This document shows, one piece after another, positions 26,974-35,802 of a DNA stretch of 40,732 nucleotides. Source of the stretch: Klebsiella pneumoniae. GTDB lineage: Bacteria > Verrucomicrobiota > Verrucomicrobiia > Limisphaerales > SXTU01. The notes beneath the pieces are model-generated. The model was not told the origin of the DNA and did not search any database. It saw only the letters and a list, made by a program, of their open reading frames with translations. The DNA lies in NCBI GenBank assembly GCA_943330855.2, contig CALQJI020000046.1, positions 1-40,732 on the forward strand, written 5' to 3'. The position numbers and the translations under genes are program-made. Within the stretch, counting starts at the first letter, position 1. Each line of letters begins with the position of its first letter.

Positions 26974-27431
26974 GTGCCGCAGGTTGAGAGACGGGGCAGG
27001 GGACGTCAAGGGCCGGGACAGCTGGAGTCAGCCGCAGGCACCGGATGGCGCCGAGCGGGCCGGGCCGGGCGGTGGGGGGCGCGTCTCGGGAGGCCGCACG
27101 CGCGCGGGAGGCAGCAGGCGACCGAGCTGCGCCGGGCTGGTCTTTTATGAGCCTGAACTCCGAAATGGAATGGCTGCGAAAGGGCGCAAAGAGTGCAAAG
27201 CCAAGCTTCTGGTAAGAAAATGGAGCGGGCTGAAATTTCCCCGACTCTATCCATTGTCAGCTCGGCTCCTTTGTGTTCTTTGCGCCCTTTCGTGGTTCAA
27301 CTTCGGAGTTCGAGATAAGTTGGGCCCTCACTTCCGAGGGCAGGGAATAGGTGCGTCGTAAATACTTTCGTCACACCTGCTAATAGGGCTTGCACGCAAG
27401 CCTGATTGGCCTACGCTCGGCGCATCTTGAT
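26974..27431. other. Long intergenic stretch between the HMA gene and the tRNA
   Basis: 458 bp without a credible gene. The part near 27000-27130 is very GC-rich; 27175-27295 holds an inverted pair (see repeat entry). The HMA-gene promoter (- strand) and the tRNA promoter (+ strand) should lie here, but I cannot place -35/-10 boxes with confidence. Confidence 0.5.
27175..27295. repeat. Inverted pair of the GAAAGGGCGCAAAGA-type repeat
   Basis: 27175-27200 (TGCGAAAGGGCGCAAAGAGT and six more bases) is close to the reverse complement of 27269-27295 (CTTTGTGTTCTTTGCGCCCT and on). The unit CGAAAGGGCGCAAAGAACAC is a widespread bacterial dispersed repeat type, recalled rather than searched. Confidence 0.65.
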
Positions 27432-27508
<77 letters not shown>

Positions 27509-27522
27509 ATTCAGTATGAGGC

Positions 27523-27560
27523 AATTCCCTCGAACCCAATGAGTTCGGGGGAATTCGCTT
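27523..27560 (+). terminator. Rho-independent terminator after the tRNA
   Basis: The stem AATTCCCTCGAAC (27523-27535) pairs with GTTCGGGGGAATT (27543-27555) with one mismatch and a 7-nt loop, followed by CGCTTTTC. It lies 14 bp past the tRNA CCA end. Confidence 0.75.
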
Positions 27561-27710
27561 TTCGGGAGGTGGTTTCCATACAAACCCATGAATCGCCATG
27601 CTCAGGCGCGAAAAGTGGATAAAAAGTGGATAAAATTTGGCCGGCCTCAACTTGCTGATGGAATCGAGCTTCTCAGATCGGTCGGCTCGCAGGTGCCATC
27701 CATACGCAGA

Positions 27711-27744
27711 AACGCCACCGGCATCGTCGCCGGTGGCGTTTTAC
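27711..27744 (+). terminator. Strong hairpin terminator at the start of the island remnant
   Basis: AACGCCACCGGC (27711-27722) pairs perfectly with GCCGGTGGCGTT (27729-27740) around a 6-nt loop; the adjoining bases supply a TTTT run. No intact gene ends just before it; the 27560-27710 stretch (with two GTGGATAAAA-type units) may be the tail of a lost integrase gene, which is only a guess. Confidence 0.75.
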
Positions 27745-27762
27745 AATATGAGGTGAATGCGG

Positions 27763-27811
27763 TGTAAACGCCGTTCGAAAAGTGCGGCGGGTGGCGCTCG
27801 AAAAGTGAGAC
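27763..27811 (+). mobile_element. Solitary end of an IS21-family element
   Basis: TGTAAACGCCGTTCGAAAAG followed by a second CTCGAAAAGTG unit matches, with a few changes, the element end at 40585. Multiple GAAAAGTG units near a TGTAAA terminus are typical of IS21-family ends, where they bind the transposase. No istA/istB follows; the next codons belong to the pglW fragment, so the rest of the element and the 5' part of pglW are missing. Confidence 0.65.
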
Positions 27812-29725
27812 ACCTTCCGGCCGAAGGGAAAAGTCTCTGGCCTTCGAGGTCAAGTCCGAGAAGTCCGCAGCGAGGTAGAACGAGCAGGAGGCAGCGATGC
27901 GGTGCTCGGCACGACCACGCTCGACACCCCGGTCCCGCTGCTCGGTTTGAGCACGCGCCTGCTGAATGTCCTCGACCGACTCGGCGTTCACACGGTCAAC
28001 GAGCTGCTGCAATTCTCCGGCCCCGGGCAGTTCAACAAGTTTCGTGGTGTGGGGCGCAAGACGCAGCGGGAGTTCTTCAGCGCCATCCACAAACTCCGGT
28101 TGAAATTCCCGAAGGCAGGCGCGGGTGCGACCCTTGCCGCGCCAGCCGAGTCGTTCGCGCTGGGTAAGGAGACGGTGGACACGCTGGCCCAGCACGCGCT
28201 GCTCTTGAAACAGGGCAAGGCGGGCGAAACCGAGGCCGGCATTCTCCATCCCTTTCTCGGCTGGAACGTCGCGTCAACTGCCGACCCACTCGCCTGGCCG
28301 AGCCAGAGCGACCTTGCAACTGTCAGCGCTGTCAACCGCCAGCGCATCGGGCAGATCATCACCGCCGCGCGGGAGCGTTGGGAAAAGTCGCCGCTGCTCG
28401 CCGGGCTGCGGGAAGCCATTGCCGAAACGCTCTCGACCAGGGGCGGCGTGATGACCCAGCGCGAACTCGTCGCCACCGTTCTCGCCGCGCGCGGCTCGAG
28501 CGCGGAAGAACCCCAACGCACCCAGCTCGCGAGCGCCGCCGTTCGTTCAGCGGTGGAGGCCGAGCACATCGCCGAGCAGCCCCGCTTCGAGGAATACCGC
28601 ACGGGCGACAAAATCTTCCTCGCCCTGCATCCCGGGCTGCACGATTACGCCGTCGCCTTGGGGCAGGAAGCCGACCGGCTGGCCGCGCTCGACCCGATCC
28701 CCGGTCCGGCCCGCGTGGTCGAGGAGCTTCGCGCCGTGCGCTTCCCCGAGGCAGTCCCGGACCTCGTCTCGCCCCTCGAAGCCCGCCTGCGCCAGCTCGC
28801 GGTCTCCGCTGCCGCGCAGGCTGACCTGTCATCGCGCGGGGAAATCTACCCGGTCGGTCTGGCTCCAGCTCGTGCGCTGGCACTGGCCCGCAATGCCCTG
28901 TTCGGCGACTTGCTCACCGAGGCCGAGATTGACCGCCGGTTGCGCGCCCGCTTCCCCCGCTGCGGTTCGTTGCCACCTCGCCCCCAGCTCGATGACCTGC
29001 TCCACGACGCCGGCTTCGAGCTGGACTGGAACCCCCTAGCCGCGAACGGTGAAGGAGCCTACCAGTCCCGCCGCACCGAGACGCTCTCAGTCTCCTATTC
29101 GCCCGGCTCGCGGAAGCTCACGCGCTACACGCTTCAGCCCTCCGCGCTAAACGACCCCGCGGTTGTTCAGGCTGCGACCATCGAAAACCGTCTCCGCCAT
29201 TTCGTCGCCGAAGGCGGCTACCTCATTCTCACGGTTGAGCCCTCCCAGCTCGAACGCGCCCGCGAAGAACTCGCCGCCCGCTTCGACCTCGACTCCTGCG
29301 ACCTCGACGACCTCTTCCTCGAAAGCCTGCGCACCGAAGCCGAGCGCATCGGTGCGAGTTGGGACGTGGTGCTCGCTGCCGATGCCAAGGCGCACGACTC
29401 CACCGATTGGGCGAATCTCCAGCGGCTCGTCGAGCGGGCGCTGCCCGGCATCGAGGGCCGTCTGCGCTCCGGTCAGAAGACCTGTCTCGCCCTGCATCCC
29501 GGCCTCCTCGCCCGCTACGGCCACATGAATCTCATCGGCGGTCTCGCCGCCGATGTCGGCCGTGCCGGCGGGCCGCGCGGCCTCTGGGTGCTCACCCCGG
29601 ACAATGGCCAGCACACCCTTCCCACGCTAAACGGCGCTCCCATCCCGATCACAAACCCCACCCAGCACACCCGTCTCACCTCCGCGTGGCTGCGGAATGA
29701 GCACCGCGCCGGGGCTGCCAACTGA
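27812..29725 (+). pseudogene. pglW: pglW (BREX type 2 kinase) C-terminal fragment
   Basis: An open frame from just after the IS21 end to the TGA at 29725 (about 637 codons; a GTG at 27902 is the first usual start). It matches my recollection of the C-terminal half of PglW, the BREX-2 serine/threonine kinase: a helix-hairpin-helix segment (LLQFSGPGQFNKFRGVGRKT), WPSQSDLATVSAVNRQRIGQ, GGVMTQRELVATVLAARGSS, and the conserved tail (HFVAEGGYLILTVEPSQLER; SWDVVLAADAKAHDSTDWAN; KTCLALHPGLLARYGHMNLI; GLWVLTPDNGQHTLPTLNGA). Full-length PglW is roughly 1400-1500 aa with an N-terminal nuclease and kinase; no kinase motifs remain, so phosphorylation is impossible. Confidence 0.8.
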
Positions 29726-29791
29726 TATGGCACCCGGTTTCCGGAAAGTGCGGTATTGCATTCAGTCCGACCAAACGTAAAGACTAGCTGC

Positions 29792-30919
29792 ATGATTTCC
29801 CGTCCATTCTGGCTTGAACGCATCGAGAGCTGCTGGCGAAAGGCGCCCATCGTCTGGCTCTCAGGCGTCCGCCGCGCCGGCAAGACTACCCTCGCCGAGA
29901 CCCTCGACGACGCCGAGTTCCTGAACTGCGACCTACCCTCCTCCCAGCATCTCCTCGCCGACCCCGAGGCATTCTACCGTTCTCTCGCCAAGCCCCGGCT
30001 CATCCTCGATGAAGTGCATCAGCTCCCCGACCCCAGCCGGCTCCTGAAGATCGGTGCGGACGCTTTCCCCAAGCTCAAAATCCTCGCCACCGGCTCCTCC
30101 ACCCTCGCCGCCACGCACAAGTTCCGCGACAGCCTCGCCGGGCGAAAGCGCAACGTCCACCTTGTCCCCGTGCGCCACGACGAACTGCCCGCCTTCGGCA
30201 TCCGTGACCTCCGCCATCGGCTCCTGCGTGGCGGGCTGCCCCCGGCCCTGCTCGCCGCAGACTACGACCCTGGCTTCTACGCCGAATGGCTCGATTCCTA
30301 CTACGCCCGCGACGTGCAGGAACTCTTCCGCGTCGAAAAGCGCTCTGGTTTCCTAAAGCTCGTCGAGAGCGTCCTCCGCCTCAGCGGCGGCCAGATGGAA
30401 GCCACCGCGCTCTCCCAGCTCTGCGGCATCAGCCGGCCCACCGTGCTCAATTACCTCGACGTGCTCGACCTCACCCACGTCGCCGCCTTCATCCGACCCT
30501 ATTCCGGCGGCGGAAAGCGCGAGCTGGTCCGCCAGCCCAAGGTCTATGGCTTCGACACCGGATTCGTCGCCTTCGCCCGCGGCTGGACCGATCTCCGCCC
30601 GGAAGACTGCGGCCTGCTCTGGGAGCACATCGTCCTCGACCGACTCATCTCCGACCCCGCCGAGCCCGAGGTCATGTATTGGCGCGACAAAGACCAGCAC
30701 GAGATCGATTTCGTCCTCCCCGGCGGTCGCGGCACCGTCAAAGCCATCGAGTGCAAATGGAACGCCGACCGCTTCGACCCGAAAAACCTCCAGGTCTTCC
30801 GCGCGCTCCATCCCGCGGGAAAAAACCTCGTCATCGCCACCAACGTCCCCAAGCCCTACACCCGCGAAGTCGGCGGCCTCACCGTCACCTTCACCGGCCT
30901 CGACGACCTGACCCTGTGA
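29792..30919 (+). CDS. AAA ATPase of the AAA_14/DUF4143 type
   Basis: Protein of 375 aa from the ATG at 29792. It has Walker A (GVRRAGKTTL), Walker B (LILDEVHQL) and sensor-like ILATGSST, then a helical linker with a winged-helix-like part (LSQLCGISRPTVLNYLDVLD), and a DUF4143-type PD-(D/E)xK-like nuclease fold (EIDFVLPGG..IECKWNADRF, with the Glu-x-Lys pair). It lies between pglW and pglX fragments with short gaps (66 and 31 bp) and is itself intact. Such ATPases are common lone accessory genes; a role in the Pgl operon is possible but unproven. No in-frame lesions are visible. Confidence 0.9.
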   Translation: MISRPFWLERIESCWRKAPIVWLSGVRRAGKTTLAETLDDAEFLNCDLPSSQHLLADPEAFYRSLAKPRLILDEVHQLPDPSRLLKIGADAFPKLKILATGSSTLAATHKFRDSLAGRKRNVHLVPVRHDELPAFGIRDLRHRLLRGGLPPALLAADYDPGFYAEWLDSYYARDVQELFRVEKRSGFLKLVESVLRLSGGQMEATALSQLCGISRPTVLNYLDVLDLTHVAAFIRPYSGGGKRELVRQPKVYGFDTGFVAFARGWTDLRPEDCGLLWEHIVLDRLISDPAEPEVMYWRDKDQHEIDFVLPGGRGTVKAIECKWNADRFDPKNLQVFRALHPAGKNLVIATNVPKPYTREVGGLTVTFTGLDDLTL

Positions 30920-30950
30920 GGCTGCGCGCAAAAAGGCACCCGATTCTTCT

Positions 30951-31721
30951 GTGATTGATTCACCCAAACTCCTCACCGACCTCCAAAAAGAAGTCACCAA
31001 GCTCCACACCGACCTCCGCGCACGCTGCGATGCCGAGTCGGCGGTTGATGCCGCGCTGAAGGCGCAATACGACGCCGCCCGCGCCGGCCAGCGCACCGCG
31101 CTTACCTACAAGGCGTGGCGCGAGGAGGAGCTCACCAATGTCGCCGTCGCCTGGGTGCTTGCCTGCGTCTTCATCCGCTTCCTGGAGGACAACGCCCTCG
31201 TCGAGACGCTCCATCTCGCCGGGCCGGATGCGGCGGGCATCGGGCGGGCGCGCGACCAGCAGATCGTCTTCTTCCGCGAACACCCCGGCCTCTCCGAGCG
31301 CGAGTATCTCGAGCACGCCTTCGCGGAAATCGGCAAGCTGCCCGGCATGGCGGACCTCTTCGACCGCCGGCACAATCCCCTCTGGACCGTCGGCCCGACC
31401 GGCGACGCCGCCCGCGCCTTCATCGAGTTCTGGCGCCGGACCGACGCCGAGTCCGGCCGCCCCGTCCACGACTTCTCCGATCCCGGGGAAGGCGGCGGTC
31501 GAAACGGCGTCGCCGAGCCCACCCGCTTCCTCGGCGACCTCTACCAGGACCTCTCCGAAGCCGCGCGCAAACGCTACGCCCTCCTCCAGCCCCCCGTCTT
31601 CATCGAGCAGTTCATCCTCGACCGCACCCTCACCCCGGCCATCGAGACCTTCGGCTTCCGCGAAGTGCGGATGATCGATCCCACCTGCGGCTCCGGCCAC
31701 TTCCTGCTCGGCGGCTTTGCG
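30951..31721 (+). pseudogene. pglX: pglX (BREX type 2 methyltransferase) N-terminal fragment
   Basis: About 257 codons from a GTG start. The sequence follows the BREX-2 PglX N-terminus closely: LLTDLQKEVTKLHTDLRARC, YDAARAGQRTALTYKAWREE, VAVAWVLACVFIRFLEDNAL, RHNPLWTVGPTGDAARAFIE, RFLGDLYQDLSEAARKRYAL, and FILDRTLTPAIETFGFREVR, ending in methyltransferase motif I (IDPTCGSGHFLLGG). Full-length PglX is roughly 1200 aa. Everything after motif I is gone, including the NPPY motif, so there is no methylation. The reading continues in frame into a RES-domain remnant; the join is at about 31713-31722. Confidence 0.85.
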
Positions 31722-32159
31722 CGGTTCACGCCGCGAGGAGGTTTCGATTCCATTTAGCTAGCGTGGGACATGCTGACGGCGCTGGCAGAAGTGCAAGGCA
31801 TCGTTTTCCTGCCGCAAGGCCCGGTAACCGTGCCTTCCTCTCCGTGGGCGCTCGTGCCGGTCCGCGGGATCGTCAGCTGGGTGCTGGATTTCACGGACCC
31901 AGCGACCTTGGCGCTCCTCGGGACGAATGAGCAGGAAATCACCGGCGCATGGCAAACGATGGACCATCCGCCGACGCAAGTGCTGGCACAAGTGGCCTAC
32001 GATTCGGGGAGAATCACGGGCATCCGTTATCCTTCAGCGAAACACATCGGCAGCGGCGTGAATCTGGTCGTCTTTCCCGACCGCTTCGTGGCGGCTTCCG
32101 CAGACTACCTGGAGGTCATTGATCTGCTCGGGAAGTTGGCCCAGCGAATCGGCGCATAA
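31722..32159 (+). pseudogene. RES-domain toxin (NAD+ phosphorylase) remnant
   Basis: Read in the same frame as the pglX fragment: RFTPRGGFDSI, then TAG at 31755-31757, then LAWDMLTALAEVQGIVF to LLGKLAQRIGA*. This follows the RES pattern: RFxPRGxFxSIYLAxDxxTALAEV at the start and TGIRYPSAKHIGSGVNLVVF at the end; the TAG sits where RES proteins usually have Tyr. The N-terminal third of a RES protein (with its conserved Arg) is absent. No Xre-type antitoxin is seen beside it. An ATG at 31770 could start a short 129-aa product, but it would lack part of the fold. Likely inactive. Confidence 0.7.
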
Positions 32160-32190
32160 CGCGCCACACGCGCTTTCCCACGAGTCAACC

Positions 32191-32280
32191 ATGCCCACCC
32201 TGCTCAAAGACCTGATCACCATTCCCGAGCACGTCGCCAAGGGCGACTTCTTGCTGAAGCTCACGGAAGGCACCGATCCC
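32191..32280 (+). pseudogene. pglY: Start of a pglY-like gene, cut off by an IS
   Basis: The first 30 codons (MPTLLKDLITIPEHVAKGDF and LLKLTEGTDP) resemble the N-terminus of PglY, the BREX-2 ATPase, as I recall it. At about 32279 the ISKra4-like element begins. The frame runs on to a TGA at 32314-32316 inside the element. No pglY sequence is found on the far side of the IS, so the rest is deleted. Its place right after pglX fits BREX-2 gene order. Confidence 0.6.
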
Positions 32281-33655
32281 GGGGCGCAACTTGGCACACG
32301 CACCATCAAGCGGTGAGCCAGAGTTGATCCCAGTGGCCGTGGTCGCGCGCTTCTTCGAGGGCATCAAGATGTCGCAGGCCTGCACGGGTCCAGAACTGGC
32401 CGGGGCGTTTGCGGCGGCACTGCCGTTGGCGACAGGCCGATTCCACCGCGCCGCTGCCAATGGGCCAACCTCGGCGGGCCAGCGGCTGGTAGTTCATCCG
32501 GCGGGCGTGACTGGCAAAGTAGTTTTGTTCGCGGCGCACCACTTCGCCCACGGCACTGCGGCGGCGCGGCAGGGCCGCGACCTCACGCAGCACGGCTGGG
32601 TGCTTTCCGTGTCGCATCTGATGGCGCACGCGTTCCACCCACCTCTGGCGGGCCGCAGGGTCCTTGGGGTGGAGCGCCTCGCCTAGGGTCCAGAGGTGCT
32701 GGCTGGCGTGGTAAAAGTCCAGCAGTTGGTGGGCGTGACGCCAACGGTCGTGGACGACGTTCCATATCCACGGCGCGCCATCGCCCAGGGCCAGCCCGGC
32801 TTTGGCGCGGCCCAGCCCGCCGCGCAGGGCTTCCCAGTCCAGGCGACGGCCCAGTTCCAGGCCCTCGCCCTGCCAGCTCACGACGACTTTCTCCACCAGT
32901 TGCCCGCGCGCTTTGCGCACCGCCTGTTCGTGCCGGTAGAAGACGCCCAGCTTGGATTCGTGCCATTCCACGCGGGGCAGGTCGGTCTTGCGCTTGCCCC
33001 AGCCAGGTCCGCGGAAGCGCACTTGAAACCCGTCCACCATCACCACGGCCAGCGGCGTCGGGGCGCGCGCGGGAGTTTTCTGCGGCGGCACCTCCTTGAG
33101 CCGGGCTTGGGTCTGCGCCTCGGCCTTGGCCCCCAGTCGTTGCCCCAACGCCTGGACCGTCGAGTCCTCCACGGGACAACCCACCTTGGCCGACAGCTTG
33201 GCTGCTGCCTCATAGGAGCCGGTGACAGTCGCAAAATAGGCCAGCTGGTCTTCCAGCGCAGGGCTGAGCTGCTGGTGGGGCGTCAGGCCCCAGTGCGCCC
33301 GGATGGGAATGCCCCAGCACCCGTCAGCGGGATTTTTTCCGCGCCACACCTTCAGCACCACCACGCCGAAGGCGCTGCGCAGGCGCATCGGCTCCCGTCG
33401 CCGATGATGCGCCTTGCGTCCGCTTTGGGGGAAAACCCCCGCCTTGGCGGTCGGCTTGGACTTGCAGCTTTTGCTCAAGCCGCCGCCGCATCCACTCGCG
33501 GCCTTCGGCTTGAACTTCCAACTCCATCGCTCGCAGGGACGGCACTGGGTTCGTGGGGGGACTCATGGCGCTCCTTTCGGTTATAGGGTTTGCTGGACTC
33601 GACCATACAACGGCTCACGTCCCCATTATGGTGCGTGTGTCAAGTTGCGCCCCGG
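32279..33655 (-). mobile_element. ISKra4-like insertion sequence
   Basis: A 28-bp terminal inverted repeat with one mismatch: 32279-32306 (CCGGGGCGCAACTTGGCACA and on) and 33628-33655 (reverse complement; CTTGACAC in place of CTTGGCAC). It encloses one transposase gene on the - strand whose stop lies just inside the left repeat. No target duplication is seen between the flanks (GCACCGAT on the left, AGTTCGGA on the right), consistent with loss of neighbouring DNA after insertion. Confidence 0.85.
32306..33566 (-). pseudogene. ISKra4-family transposase, needs a +1 frameshift
   Basis: The C-terminal frame (390 codons, 32306-33478) has the family's hallmarks: GSYEAAAKLSAKVGCPVEDS, VVMVDGFQVRFRGPGWG, LALGDGAPWIWNVVHDRW, QLLDFYHASQHLWTLGEALH and GSGAVESACRQRQCRRKRPG. 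Its N-terminus before about residue 18 is not protein-like; the true N-terminus ([20 protein letters not shown]) lies in another frame starting at the ATG at 33566. The change of frame falls near 33425-33445, at a run of five G, four T and five C. It could be a single-base indel in a dead copy or a programmed +1 shift. Reading both frames gives about 420 aa. Confidence 0.75.
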
Positions 33656-33783
33656 AGTTCGGAGTTGTTTCTTGGCATGCTTGCAGCGGCGATGGCCGCG
33701 CTGTAGGATGCGAACTTCAAAACTCCGCGCGTCGTCATCGCTCCCTTTTCCTCATCCGCTCAATCCCAACCCCAACTCAACCC

Positions 33784-34839
33784 ATGAACATCCAACGCAA
33801 CAACTGGCTCATCAGCCGCCGCCACGCGCTCCGCGGTTTCGGAGCGATGCTCCCATTGCCTCTGCTCGATTGCATGAGACCGGCCCGGGCCGCCGCCGCC
33901 GAGACCAAGGCGCTGTATGCGTGGCCGTTTACGACCGCGAACGGGCTGTTTCATCTTTGGCTGCCGAAAGACGCTCCGGCGATCAAGGGACTGCTGGTGT
34001 TCCCTTACCACGGGACGGGGGAGCAATGGTCCGAAAGTCCCGAGGTGCAGGAGCTGGCGAAGGAGCTGGCCTGCGGGATTGTGGCGTTCGACCAGTTGGG
34101 CAAACTGCCCGATGGGACGCAGTTGGGGTTTCCCGGCCACGACAAGTCACCCGACACCCGGCTCCTGGACGCATTTGCGGAATTGGCAAAGCAGAGCGGG
34201 CACCAGGAGGTCGTGCACGCGCCGCTGTGCCTGTTCGGGCATTCCAACGCAACGGCGTTCGTCAGCGGATTCGGCGGCAAGCATCCAGAACGGGTCTTCG
34301 CCTGGATCGCGTTCAAGTCGGCGTTCGGCAAGCAGTTTTCCGAGCCGGCGATCTACCCGATCCCGGGACTCGTTCTCAGCGGTGAGAACGATACATCTTA
34401 CTTTCAGGACCAGTTAACGACGGTCAAGAAGCTGCGTAAGGAGAACCACGCGCGGATGCACATGATCGTCGAGCCGGGCGGCGGGCATTGGGGAGAGGGA
34501 CCAGGAGGAACCAAGACGCTGCCGATCGTGCTGGCGTTCATTCGGACGGCGTATCACCTGCGAGTGCCGGCTGATACCGACCCGCGCAAGGGACCGCCCA
34601 GGCTGCTCGAAGCCGCGGAAGAAAAGGGCTGGCTGGGGAAAAACCTCGAGGGCGTGCGCGTGCGGAATCAGAAGTTCCAATGGTCCTGGGAGAAGCCGGT
34701 GGTGGTTGGACAGTTGCTGGAAATCGCGCCTTATGGGCAGTTTGCCCGGGACAAGAGCGAGGCGTCCTGGTTGCCAGGGGAGGAGTATGCCCGGAAGTGG
34801 CGGGAGTTCTGTCATACGGGTGTTTTGAAAAGCCAGTAA
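33784..34839 (+). CDS. Secreted alpha/beta hydrolase, probable Tat substrate
   Basis: Protein of 351 aa. The N-terminus has a Tat-type twin Arg ([11 protein letters not shown] at 11-21), a hydrophobic stretch, and Ala-rich cleavage region. The alpha/beta-hydrolase fold shows the nucleophile elbow GHSNA (Ser154), an acid candidate in SGENDTSY (Asp203), and His235 in GGGHWGEG. A hydrophobic strand [13 protein letters not shown] forms the likely oxyanion region. The C-terminal ~100 residues look like an added beta-rich domain ([14 protein letters not shown]). Substrate unknown; esterases of this type act on acetylated polysaccharides in related bacteria. It starts 128 bp after the IS. Confidence 0.85.
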   Translation: MNIQRNNWLISRRHALRGFGAMLPLPLLDCMRPARAAAAETKALYAWPFTTANGLFHLWLPKDAPAIKGLLVFPYHGTGEQWSESPEVQELAKELACGIVAFDQLGKLPDGTQLGFPGHDKSPDTRLLDAFAELAKQSGHQEVVHAPLCLFGHSNATAFVSGFGGKHPERVFAWIAFKSAFGKQFSEPAIYPIPGLVLSGENDTSYFQDQLTTVKKLRKENHARMHMIVEPGGGHWGEGPGGTKTLPIVLAFIRTAYHLRVPADTDPRKGPPRLLEAAEEKGWLGKNLEGVRVRNQKFQWSWEKPVVVGQLLEIAPYGQFARDKSEASWLPGEEYARKWREFCHTGVLKSQ

Positions 34840-35560
34840 CCAGCAACCAGCGACAAGGCACCAAGAACGAAAAAGATGAAACCCAAACGCACAGTCAGCA
34901 CCGGCCTGGGATGCCGATGGCCGTCTCTGCCGCGGGCAACTTGTCGAGATGCCACGGGCGGTGGGTTTACCTGTGCGCAGCTCCTGCCCGTGAAGTTTTT
35001 TCGCTGACGCAAGGAAGCTGCTGTTCAGTCGAGAATTGCCCCTCGGATGGCCACGAGCATCCACCGCTGCCAACAGCGACTTTTGTTTTGTGTGGGCGGC
35101 TCCGTGCGGTGAGGCGCGCGTGTCGTCAACATCCTTAACCCACTGGCATTGCGGCCACAGCAATTGCAGATAGCGGTCTTCCCGACGTTCGTAGGTGTGC
35201 TGAAGCGCCGAGAAAAAATAATCCACCGCCTGCCGCGACTTGCGGTGGGGTGGCGGGATAACCTCAATGGCAGCGCGGTTCAAAATCCCGTGCGCCTCGA
35301 CAAACCGCTCGCGTGCCGTCGAACTGAAATTTTATTGGGCAGCTTCACCTCACATGTCACCGTTTGTGAGCAGGAGCGGGGTAGGGAGAATAGACAGTGC
35401 GACTGATGAAGAGTCAGCGAGGATGAACGACAACGAAGTAATGGCTGATGGCGCTCGTGCGATCGAGGTCATTGCCGCCGATTTGGGTTTGGTTTTCTAG
35501 GCAGCGAGCTGCGCGGCCGACGGCGCGAGCAGGCGGGCGTGAGGAATTTGAGGGTGGGTT
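34840..35560. other. Gene-poor stretch with possible gene remnants
   Basis: 720 bp without a convincing intact gene. Two parts look protein-like. On the - strand, about 35331 back to 35120 reads RERFVEAHGILNRAAIEVI, PPPHRKSRQAVDYFFSALQH and YERREDRYLQLLWPQCQW, which looks like a real protein fragment with no proper start (a TAA lies just upstream). On the + strand, 34876-35007 reads a 43-residue peptide (MKPKRTVSTGLGC onwards). Neither is recognised. The rest shows no clear signal. Confidence 0.45.
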
Positions 35561-35776
35561 TCATTTCTGCGCTGGAATCGTTGCCTTCAAATCGTCGAGG
35601 AGAATCGAGTCGCCGCCTGCAAGGAACTCGATCTCGGTTTTGTTCACGTTGATGGCGGGATGATGGCCTTTGAGGGTGGCGTGGTCTTGCCAGGTCGCGG
35701 TGAAGTCCTGGTTCTGCACGGTGGCGGTGACGGCAGGCCATGCGTTGGGCTGGAGCTTGTCCGGCGCGGTGGGCAT
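35561..35776 (-). CDS. Small hypothetical protein at the end of the sialidase operon
   Basis: Protein of 71 aa (MPTAPDKLQPNAWPAVTATV to DDLKATIPAQK), soluble and beta-rich in look. It follows the aldolase gene by 26 bp on the same strand. No family is recognised. Repeating TATW/VTATV strand patterns suggest a small beta fold or the end of a lost longer gene. A long open frame upstream overlaps the aldolase gene and is not likely to be coding. Confidence 0.6.
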   Translation of the reverse strand: MPTAPDKLQPNAWPAVTATVQNQDFTATWQDHATLKGHHPAINVNKTEIEFLAGGDSILLDDLKATIPAQK

Positions 35777-35802
35777 AGTGGTGAAAAAGGGGAGGAGTTG
35801 TT

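Noticed and set aside
6207..27295. Repeats considered as CRISPR arrays
   Set aside because: Units are palindromic, few, unevenly spaced and of different classes; no regular spacers and no cas genes.
31755..31757. In-frame TAG as a possible pyrrolysine codon
   Set aside because: It sits in a join of two gene fragments; no sign of a pyrrolysine system; a plain nonsense change from a Tyr codon is simpler.
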